From Arbacia lixula (Eukaryota; Echinodermata; Echinoidea; Arbacioida; Arbaciidae): a DNA stretch of 64,000 nucleotides. Positions within the stretch are counted from its first letter, which is position 1. Each line of letters starts with the position of its first letter. The translations under genes were made by a program, and so were the position numbers. This document shows, in pieces, positions 35,901-47,900 of the stretch. Under the pieces are notes generated by a model. That model made no database searches. It saw only the letters and a program-made list of their open reading frames with translations, and was not told where the DNA came from. Location of the stretch: assembly GCA_963669155.1 (NCBI GenBank), contig OZ022596.1, positions 1,260,983 through 1,324,982 of the forward strand, in the 5' to 3' direction.

Positions 35901-38900
35901 CATATATGTTATTCAACAAAGAGAGTGCCTTAACAATGGGCTATTCCATTAAAGAATGGGGGCAGGAGCCATGACTAACCTGTGAGGGGCGGACTTGGGT
36001 GTTCCTGCTCTCCGGGAGGGGGAATCAGGTGCCAGGAGAAAGTTCCCTTCTCCCCCTCCTCCTCCTCCTCCTCCTCCTCCTGCTCCACCTCCACCCCCTC
36101 CACTTGAGGGAGAGGACAGATTGGGTATGTTGGGGCGGGGCGGGATCCGGATTGGACTCCCCGATGAAATGGTTGAGCTGATGGAGCCGCGGCGGGAGAT
36201 ATCGGCCGTGGAAGAAGAGAGATTGGCCGCACACTTGATTGTCTTATAGATCGGATCCACATTCTCTGAAAATACCAAAAAAATAGGATTGAAATGTGGT
36301 GAGGAGACCATGTAGCGGCAGATTTGTCACATTTTGTTGGTAATGAGTGAAATCACTATTTTCTGTCATCATACTGATATACAGTGTACATGTATATAGA
36401 GTGGGAGTGGGGTTCATGATGAATGCACACCCAATACCCCAAAACGAAAGTCCAGTAGCAACTTGTAAACAACTTAACAAAGAGACCACTTGACTTCTAA
36501 CTACAACTCCCCACTCTCACTGCCTTGGTATGCCGAGCCAAAGATAAGAGAGAAAAGTTCTTTGGTGATGCAATTCAACCATCTAATGTAGAAGCTACAG
36601 ACCATGTTAACAAATGATTTAGTAGTGAAAGAGACAGGAAGAGAGATGGAAAGAGACAGTAAATGAGGATTTGAAAAGTAGACAACAATAAAGAATAAAG
36701 ATCCAGATAAACACGGAGAGAAAGGGAGAGTGAGAGAGAGAGGAGGAGGGAGAACATGATAGAGAATATTATGGACATGGAAGACATAAACTGAGAGATG
36801 GATGGAAGGATAACAGAAGAAAAGCAACAGAGAGAGAGGGGGGGGGAGGGATATAAAGGGATAGAGAGGGAGGGACAGAGAGAGGCAGAGAGACGGAGAG
36901 AGAGGCAGAGAGACGGAGATAGAGGGAGAGAGAGAGGGAGATATAGAGAGGGAGAGAGGGATACAGAGGGATAGAGAGGGAGAGAGAGAGAGAGGGGGAG
37001 AGAGAGAGAGGGATGCAGAGGGATAGAGAGGGAGGGACAGAGAGAGGGAGAGAGAGGGAGAGAGAGGGAGAGAGGGAGATATAGAAAGGGAGAGAGAGTG
37101 GGAGAGGAGGGGATAGAGGGGAAAGAGTAGAAGAATGATGTAGGGTGAAAAGTAAAAGAAAAGAAGAGAGGAGAGAGTTGAAGAGAGAGGGAAAGAAACA
37201 GGGAGAGAGGGCAAGAGAGGAGGACAGTGAGAGATGAGAGAGATAGATGGAGAGAGGGAGGAAAAAGTGATGACGCAGAGCAAGGAAGAGATTAAGAGAT
37301 TAAGATTAGCCAGATCAGGCAAAATAGCTAGCTATTTGGTTGAGAAAATTTCCCAAGAAATCTTGGGCTAGATGGAGCTAGCTCGAGGGATAAATGAGAG
37401 GGGGGGTTGAAATGGTGGTGGGGGTGGATGATTAGGAAGAAGCCAAAGAATGGAGTCCGTCTCACCCTCTTTAATGGATGCCTTAGCGTCGCTGAGACTC
37501 CTGGTATCCAGATCGGTGGTGCTCTTCTGTCTCCGCAGCATCTTCCGCTTATCCGGCTGCCATGGTTACGGGGTGAAACAAGACAGAGCAGGCAAAAATA
37601 AGAACCTGGGCTTGCTTCAATATCAGAGCATGCCAAATCATGTAAAAATATCACAATCTATTTGTAAACCATGGTTTGGGGCTATACATTTTGCTATCAA
37701 GTATCAAATTCAATAAAAAGCTGTATTTCTGCACAAGATGAATTTGTTTTTGAAGCTTAGCGATATGTATCATCTTTGCAATACTATTTCTTAGGGGAAT
37801 GGATGTTAAAACATCATTCAATCTACAAATTGGTAATGCCTTGAAAAGATCAAAATCATGCTTTGCACTTCAAATTGGCAAAACACTTTATACAATTTAC
37901 AATTACAAAAATACAATTTATGATGACATGTACATTCCATTCTACTACAAAAAAATATGATTTTACAAAAATTTTATTAACAAGCACAATGATGATATGA
38001 ACAATTGTTGCCTTCTTTACCAACTGCAAATAACAACTGATGATTAGGATAGTGAAATCAGAGATTTGAATAATGACATCAGAATAGGAAACAAGCACAG
38101 AAATACTCCAAGGGAAACAAAAATAGTTGAAAAGGTGTTTTCTAACAGAGTTTTGCTGGTTTCTTTTGCTCTACTCTAAAGCAAACATTTCCACTCGATC
38201 TGTATCAACATGCAATTGTCATTCCAAATATTACTTCTAGAAAGCATTATGCATAACACGCAATATTTTTACATTCTAGCAGATATATAATCAATATAAA
38301 TGGTATGCTGGGGTAGAAAGATGGTAAATTGGAATGGTGCATGCATAAGAGTGTATAAGAATACACAACCACAACGATTCATTGTATAAATCTGTGAATA
38401 GAAAGCATGTATATACAACAGCAGGGAAATAACACCACTCAATTCAGAAATAACTGTAAAAAGAGGATTATTTCATGACACCACAAGGATTTACCTTTTT
38501 GCAATTTCAAAAAAAGAAAACACCTTGTCCAATTTATTTTCAATTGTCTAAGTTTGCTCCTGACCTTAAAAAAAAGAAAAAAAAATATATTTCACAAACT
38601 GGACCTATTTGTTGTTTTGGAGTTCAGAGAGAGATTGTTGTTTTGTCAGAAAAACAGGATGCAACACTCTTTGAAGGTTCCAAAGAGTTTCTAGCCATCC
38701 CATTTGGGACCATACAGACAGAATGAAGATGTAGGATTGATTTTCTAATGCAAGACCATCATGATTTACTGAATCTTCATATCGGCATAAGTGTGACACA
38801 AGTATAAATTGTTTTTGTTACAATAATTGAATTTACAATATAATTCACACTTCTGTTTAGGGTAAGAAACTGATTGAACAAAACTATTTCGCCATTTTGA

Positions 38901-41900
38901 AAGTAAACTACTGATTATTTTTGCACTACAAAGGTTCAGGTGTGAATGCGTACACCCTTGGACAAGGCATTTTGCTTATGTTTGTCCCTCTGAACTCAGG
39001 TGTAGTAAATGGGTACCTGGCAGGAATATAGTATTCCTGATCTAATTAGATCAACTAGCTTTTAGCGCTACATATTCGGCTGCTTGGCTAAAGCCAGGGT
39101 AATAATCGAGCACTTTGGGTAGTACTTTGTACTAGGAAAGCGCTTTATAAGAACCGATTATTATTATCATTATTATTATAAGCTAGCATGGCTATGGAGT
39201 CTCTTTTGTGCTTTTTGTCATGCATGTACAGGGCACGGAGAAAATGACTACTTTCAAAACCAAGCGAGCAGGCAAAGAGTTTGAAACAACAGAAGGCTAG
39301 AAGCTAGGAATAGAAGGGTTTCATAATTTGATCAAATGGTTTATTGATAGGCCTACCAGATTCAAATTCATAATGCAATCACTCAATAGTTTGGAAAACA
39401 ATATGGTTACATATGGTAAACATAAATAAAGATACCAATTTGGAAGTAAAATCTCCTCAAATGGATGATGCACGTAACACTTTAAATTAGGATGATATAG
39501 TTTAAAAAAGTACTCTTAAAGATTTGGAAGCACATGGCGATTATTTTAATGGTCATATTTATGATGCAAAATCACTCTTTGGTTTGGGAAACAATCCAGT
39601 TTAAAAAGATCAAAGTTACTAAAAGCCAACATAATAAATATTTGAACTCTTAATGCACCACTTCATGTATATAATGAAGAGTCTTATTTCACACTTATCT
39701 TCATAAGATATGAACACATTTTCTGGATTTTTTTTTCTACAATAAGCAAAATCCACTAGTGGGTCATATATGAATCAACAGGGAACACAAAAAGTACACA
39801 ATCAAGCGAGCAGGCGGATAGGCGGAAACGACAGAGGGCGAGAGGGAATGGTTGGGTTTTGAAATCTGATTGAGAAGTTCTTGGTACCAGATTGCGAATC
39901 TCTCGGACGCTCATTTGCCGAACAAATAATTTCTTGGTACTTCGGCCTTCCTGTTGTGCAGATGGGATGGACGGAGTGAGATATAAAGGCATCACACAGT
40001 CGTTAGATCAATTAATCCATTTACACAATTACACAAATGTGTTGTTGTCATGTATGCATTGTTAAGCTGGTTTCTGCTTCTCAACACATCACTCCAGTAA
40101 GATTTTCACTGGTCCGGTATTATCTCGTGGGCTAGTGTCGGGCACTCACAACGATCGAGAGTCCCCGTTTTGATCACGGATATTTGCTCTACCCTCATCT
40201 ATGTAGTTTAGTACCCGTTGTCTTGACAACCTGTTCATGTTGCGTCACACTTCAGTACTCTATATGTAAGAGTCACATTAGTGCCTTAAATGTTAAATAG
40301 GAACTTCAGTCCATAAAGAACTTTCCCTCAATAAACGCACACACATCTGAGAAGCAGAGCAAAAGAAATTTGAGGAAAATTTGTTAATTGATCAAAAAAA
40401 GTAATGAATATTTTCATGACATGAAGATTTTTTAAAGAAGCAAGTGTGACTGTGGTGCTAGCCTACGAAATGGTCAAATTGCCTCCCCAATGGACATACT
40501 TGTATCACTCAAACATTCATAACTTTCTAATTAATCATTTTTGGGGTAAAACTATTTTGCGTTGCTTCTAAGATATTTCTGCTTCTATTGAGAGCAACCC
40601 ATTCTTGAACTTGAGTTCTTCTTCAGAGTATGTAGCTCAGATAGACTGGCTGCTAGAAAATGGAAAGTCATATTTAGTGACTGGTTTTGTGGTAAAGCTA
40701 GTAGGTCACAAACATGGCTCTGAAGCAGATTAGGGAAGTACAGATTAGAAATGTTCCAGAAAATAAATTAATATACAACAACAAAATCAGAAAAAAATAT
40801 GATTAAATGTGTTTTTAAAATTTTTAACAAATCAACAAGGACAAGGACTTCACTCAGAGACCTTGTCTAAGAATTATTTGAAACAACTCAAGATTTGACT
40901 CAAGACTCAAGATTAAAATTTGAAGATAACAAGAATCTTTGTTGTAATCAAAGAAAATCAATGTTACTTCTACAAATATGTGATGCGTCCACATTCCGTT
41001 GCACCATATTAGAAGCACGCAAGAAATGTACTAAGTGTTACACCCAAATAATCTCAAATTATCAGTAGTTTATTAATGTAATCAATGGTAATAAGCACAC
41101 AGTAGTAAAGAAACCAATCTCAGCTAGAAACTATCCCTTAAACTTCTGATACCCAGTAGCTGCTATCACGAAAGCTAAACCTTCGCGATACTCTGCGAGG
41201 ATTGTCAAATAGCTGGAAAACAACAGAAAACAATGTGAATTTTGTCATGTTATGAGAGGGATAAGATATCCAATGCACACATAGAATACCAATGCAAGAT
41301 AATCAGGTCAACCGGACTTGAAAGTAATGATTTTTTTATAAGTTTAAACAAGAAGCACACAACTTAAGCTTGACAAGAAAGTCCTTCATGAAGTTACTTT
41401 GGTTGGAATAAAATCAGAAACATGAAAGACATTGTAATGTCTCTTGTCACTCACAACCAAGAAATATCAGCGTAATACTGCCAACTCTGCCCTACTTTGA
41501 CAAAAGGAATCAAGTGACAAATCACTCAAATCTGGGTTATTGGTATTCTTAGATTGTACCTAACATTCCCTACATACTGGCAAAATCTGGACAAGAAATG
41601 GTCATCTTGCTGTGAGATATTCAATTTAACATGATGTGGTGTTGCACTGATGCCAATGCAAGTGACGGACACATTTTGCTCATTTATAAGAAAAGTCTCT
41701 TTTGTTGGTTGCTTCCTTTTGTCAGAGTAGGGCATAATAATATATGACGCCATGCAAGTCAGCAAAGCAGGCTGACAATGCTCATAATAGCAGGACAGAT
41801 TTTTATACCATACCACCTCACATTTTTTTTTTTTTACTTCAGACATACCATAATCTAAATGATTGTTAGGTGGCATTCAGTGAAACACCTGTCATTCTAT

Positions 41901-44900
41901 TGTAAGCATTGGCAGCTCACTATGTGAGTTGCATGATATGATGTATTATTATGTTGATTTTTCCTGCTCGGAGTGTCAAGTGATGTCCCAAGGTGCTCAT
42001 AAATATCTGGATGATTTTTAGGAGCATTTCTTAGCAAGATGAAGAAAACTTCAATAAAAATAATTTGAAAAGAAATATAGGAAACATATTTTCATAAAAC
42101 GGTTATTTTTTTCTCAATGAATAAACCCACATGCATCAATGGAAACTAATATATACTTCCAAAGTAGTGAACCTCTACTCCAAGACGCCTGACTGGTACA
42201 GCAACTATTATACAACTCTGCAATGGAAATGGTCACTTAGACCCTCATTCATTTCATCCGTTACATTTATCTGTTGACATTTCCTATTTGACATTAAAGA
42301 TGGCCCGTCCCTTTTACAAACATCTGCAAACTTCATGAAAGTTTGCACATATTTAGCACGCATCTTTGGAATACCAACTGTGAAATTTAAAGGTCAGAGG
42401 TACTATAACTCCCGTAGAATAAATGAAAATCTAACTAGTTTTCACTGACTTTTGATTCTAATTGGTTGCTGACCGTTGACACAATTTGAAATTACGACTA
42501 ATTTCGTGGTGCGAAAAAAGAAAGCTTGATTAATCATTGAAGATTATTTCCTCAAAACCGAATATAATGTTTTGTCAATTCCAGGGAAAGGTTATATAGC
42601 CACTCTCTCTCAAAAAAAGATGAAGTCAGGGAACTTTCAGAATTAAGTCTGCAAAAGGGACAGGCTACCTTTAATAATTCCTGCACGTTTAACTCCTTCT
42701 CTGCCAGACTCTATACCTCCTTATGAGTATAGAGTGTAGTACCAGTATCAAATGCTTAAAGGAGGAGTGAATGGAGACGGTCACTTACGGAAGGAGGGCC
42801 TGTGCAGGTCTTGACGGCATCCAAGCATTTGTGGTGGACGTTGGATTTGCAGACCTTACACCGCAGGCCTTGCCTCATTAGACCTGGAAGGGGTGGGTTG
42901 GAGTGGGTTAGTGGTGGGTTAGGAGTGGGTTAGGAGTGAGTATGAGTGGGTTACGAGTGGGTTAGGAGTGGGTTAGTAGTGGGGTGGGGTGGAGTTAAGG
43001 TTGGGTTAGGGGTGGGTATGGGGTGGGTATGGGGTGAGTATGGGGTGGGTTAGGGTTGGGTATGGGGAGGGTTAGGGATGGATTAGGGGTGGGTTAGGGA
43101 TGGGTTAGGGGTGGGTAATGGGTGGGTTAGGCGTGGGTTAGGCATGGGTTAGGGGGAATAGAAAGGGAGGGGTGGGGTCAGATGGGGTGGATATATAATA
43201 TGGGGTGAGATGAAAATGATATTTAATTAGCAGAATTGCTCTTTTGATTGAACTGCACAGTAAAAACAAAGCTAAATGAAAATTAAGTTTTGAGGGAAAA
43301 ACATGAGGGGAGGGGGGGGGGGTGAAGAGAGAACATGATCAGAAGAAAGGAAGATAAAGAATGAAGAGAGAAAGGATGAGAAGGAAGCAAAGGAAAGAAG
43401 AAAACAGGTACCTCACAACTGGAGAGAAGAGAGGAAAAGAAGAAGAGGCAAGAAGAAAAGAAGAGAAGAAAGCCAAGGAAGATGAAGAAGCAACAGAACA
43501 AAGACAGAAAAAAGAAAGGGAGGAAAGGATGGGAAGAAAGAAAAAACAGAAGAGAAGAAAGATGAGGAAGAAAAGAAAGGAAAAGAAACAAAGGAGAGGA
43601 GAAAAGAAGAACTCATCTTACCCTTAAGCAGCCCCTTGCACTCGTCACAGAATGTGGGCTTGATGAAATTATACTCCTGGAAGACATGGGAGTTGGTGTT
43701 GATTCCTCCGTTGCTAGACACGCCCATCTCCCGGACCGCATCCCCGGACTCAGCGCTGGAGGCGCGCCTCTCTGGGCTGGCCATGATGGCGTGGCCGTTA
43801 CTCAGGTGGGACTTGAACCAGTCGGGCGAGAACAGCATCAGCTTCAGAGAGAACGGAAGGAAAAGTAAGGGAAAGTAAGATAATGTAACGGAAAAGTAAC
43901 GTAATATTAAGGAAAGAAAGGAAGGGAATGGAATGGAGGGTATGGAACAGTTGGGAAAGTAAAGGAAAGTAAGGAAAGGCAAACTAGTGTACGGACAGGT
44001 AAGGTAATTCAAAGGAAAGTTAGGTAATTTGTAGGATTTTCAACAGGAGCATAATCATACAAAGCCACAAGGATAACTCCAGAATGGAGAATCAAACATG
44101 AGATTATGTGCACATTTGGACCTCTTAATTACTAGCTGTAGTTTGCAGATACACTTTGAAGGATTCAAATACTCACCTGGGCGCGTTTACACGCAAGACT
44201 AGCCTCGTTTTGCCTGTTCTCATTCCTCAACTTGTGGATCTCAAGAAGCGTTTCATGGGCCTTGCTCGCTGGGTTAGACTTTGTGCTATTAGACATGAAA
44301 ATGAAGGAGAAAAATGTTATTCATTAAACAATATCCTTAACTTCTTCAAACATACATATATACCTCACCTTAAAGGTAGCCTATCCCTTTTGCAGACCTA
44401 ATTCTGAAAGTTCCCTGACTTTGTCATCACTTGAGAGAGAGAGTGGCTATATAACCTTTCCCAGGAATTGACAAAGTGTAATATTCAGTTTTGAGGAAAT
44501 AATCTTCGATAATTGATCAAGCTTACTTTTTTCGTACCACAAAAATAGTCAAATCCCAGTGAAAACTAGTTAGATTTTCATTTATTCTATGGGAACTATA
44601 GTACCTCTGACCACATGGGCGGAAATCCCGGGGGGGACGGGGGGGGGGGTCGTGTCCCCCCCACCATTTCAAAGGGGGGGGGGTGACACAATATCAAATG
44701 CCCCCCCCCCACTATTTTCGGTCGTGTACCAAAAAAAAACGTCATAACCCCCCCCCCCCCACACACAATTTCAAAGGGGGGGACACAATATAAAATGTCC
44801 CCCCCCCCCACTATTTTCGGTAGTGTACCCCCACGAGACTGGGCGAATTACATTTTTTTTGAAAAACGTCATCTTTTTTTTAGCACATTAAGGGTTTAAG

Positions 44901-47900
44901 GATCAGCTTGTTTTGAATGAGCAATTCCACATACCTTTCATACTGCCTTTTTAATCTGTTTGTCTGGTCCTTCACAACATTGATCTCCGTTTCCAATCGC
45001 TGGACCTACCAAAAGAAACAAAAAACAGAAATAATATCTCAATCGTCGACCAGAACTGGCTTGGTGGTCTAATCCTAACTAGTCAGCAGTATAGATGCAG
45101 GTTTGAATCCGATTGATTCTGGGATTTTCTTCAGACTTGTCTTTAATTCATTACATAATAGAGCATGTTATTCTTTCTATACTAGCCTATAGAAATATTT
45201 CTCAATTGAACATACTCCAAAAAGCATAATTATGGAGTATAGTAGAAAAGCTAACATCTTTATGGGCGTGTTTATTAACTTTTTAGAATTTGAAACGCAT
45301 TTCCAAAGTTCTTTATGAACGCGTTGCCAAAGGCCTTTACGAACGCGTTTAAAAAAACTGTGTGTTTATCAACTCAAAGTCGGCCAGTCGAAAACCGGCT
45401 TTGTCACTGCGCGGCTGTACTGCGCCGTTTGATCGAGGAAAGAGGTGCGACGCGCCCCTTGTGATCAGAGTAGAAAGTCATTTCGAAACAGCTTTGCGTT
45501 TATCTCGCTTCTATAAATGCGTTTCTGGCTCAAACGCTTTTAGGATCGCACAAATTTGCGTGTTTCAAAACAGCTTTCCGAACCCCATAATCAAAACACC
45601 TTTGTGTTTATCAACTCCCTGAAATCCCTGTTTGGAAACCTTAATTCTACCAAAAAAAGGGTTGATAAACACGCCCTATGAAATGTTACTATGAAAGAAC
45701 AAACAGATTCTCTCAGTTACATTATTTCATGGACTCCTTGTGCCCCTGACACAGAAATGTCTCTCTCAGTGTGGAAGAAATCATTTTACTGATATGAAAA
45801 ATCAAAGGACCCACTGTTAGGGAATTCTTCTACATCCCTGAAATATGAAATACTTGGAATGAATATCATCTATGATTTATAATAATAATAGTCGGTTCTT
45901 ATAGCTTTAGCCAAGCAGCCAAGAAAGTAGCGCTAAAAGCTAGTTGATCTAATTAGATCAGGAATACTATATTCCTGCCAGGTACCCATTTACTACACCT
46001 GGGTTGAGAGGGACAAACATGAGCAAAGCACCTTGTCCAAGGGTGTACGCACCGGGCTGGGCTTGAATCCAGGATATCTCTGTGAGAATTAAGGCCTCTC
46101 ACCACTATACCACTATACCTCAGTGCCCTAATTTATCCACTGCTAACCATAATCTAAAACTAGAAATGTAGGTCGTAGCATACACCAAGCTCACATTACT
46201 CCAAAATTGAAGTAAGAAGACAGCATCACTCTAAACTTGTCTTTTTTTAATCAAGAAACAACTTATATCTATGCTTATATATTTAAAAATGCTTAGTTTG
46301 TTGGCTTGTATTGACAAGCATAGAATCAAAATCAAGAATCATTAACAACGATGAATGAATGAACGAAATTTCACCAGCTCAGTCCCAAAGGCAAGAAAGG
46401 GTGTTGTCATTGATACAATGTGATTGGTACTGAGAAGGTTAAACAAAATAAAACCAGGCCATCTCTTGTTGCAAGTGATATCTGCGATACCCACCTCTTT
46501 CAGAAGTGACTCATATCTCGTTTGAAGTACCCCCTCTGTGGCAGCATTGATCACAAGTTTATTTTGTGCAAACTCCTGGCAAGAAAAAGATGAATCCAAG
46601 TCACAAGAGAATAACATTTTTAAATTCTGTAGATCTATGATGATAATTTGTACTCATATAGCACTTAATTAATACAAATTCATTTCTAAACACTATATAT
46701 CATTATCATATGGCTAGGGTTGCCATTTATTACTATATATGAAAATATTCCCTATCCCTGGTGCCATAAAGTTTTGTAACTTGTCAACAACCTTTCACAA
46801 ATACTATAAATGAAATGATAAGTAAGATTCCTACATATTTGTTCTAAACACAGACCTAATCTACTTCTGACCATGATTTAAAATTATACAGCATTACGTA
46901 GTAGAAGTGCATATAAAAGCTCTTGTAGCGCAGTAGAATATATAAATATAGTAGTTTCTGCGCTCTATAAATGATTTTATTATTATTATATTATATATTT
47001 CGCCAATAAACATGCGATATTTCTCATATAATTATAACATACTCGGGAATAAATCATGCTTTGAATTATGTAGAAGGAAAGAAGTTGAACAAGGAAGAGA
47101 GAGAGAGAAAAGGGAAGCTTGAAGTATATGACATAAAATTGAAAGCAAAAGATGAACACATATACAAACTACTCAAAACAAGAAAATGAGAGAAAAGACA
47201 AAAAAAGACAAAAAGACAAAAAACATTCTATTTTCAAGTACATAGAAGGAAATAATAAAAAGAAAGAGAGAAATAGGGGAACCTTGAAATATCTTACACA
47301 TAACTGAAAGCAAAAGAAAAATATTTATACAAACTGCTTGCATGTAAAACAAGAGAATAAGACAGAAAGAGGGAAGAAAATATACATACATCTAAAATAT
47401 GTATGGTAAATTAGAAGGAAATTGTAAATTGTCCATACAAACCTAGCATGAATGATACACTGTGCTTACCCCATTAGCTGATGCTTCAGGCTTGGTGAAT
47501 GTATATTGCTTGGCCTCAAACGAACCTGAGTTGGCTTTGGGTTTCTCTGACGGACTCCGCTTGGACACGACCTCCAACTTTTTCATTTGATCTAACAACT
47601 ACAGAGAAAAAAAAGTGATACGGTGGCAAACATTACAGTTTTCACTTTATACATCTTCGGGAAGGTATTCAGAAAGAAATTTGAGCTAAAGTCTGTCTCA
47701 GCTATTAAAGGGATAGTCCACCCTGAAATTTGAGTTGGTTTCGATTAAAGCAGAAGTATGAAAGAAACAAGGTTTGATGAAAATCCGGCAAAGGATAAGA
47801 AAGTTATGATCTTTTGAAATTTCAATTTTATGATATCAGGTGCGAGGTGCTTCTCTCCCATATGTTGTGTGCTGTATGATTCCATAAATGGCTCTTTTTC

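Noticed and set aside
42885..43165. Interstitial telomere
   Set aside because: Units are 10-12 bp GGGTTAGG variants with extra GT, not TTAGGG hexamers, and they sit inside an intron.
45055..45115. tRNA gene
   Set aside because: A- and B-box-like words are present, but no acceptor or anticodon stem can be drawn. More likely a SINE fragment.
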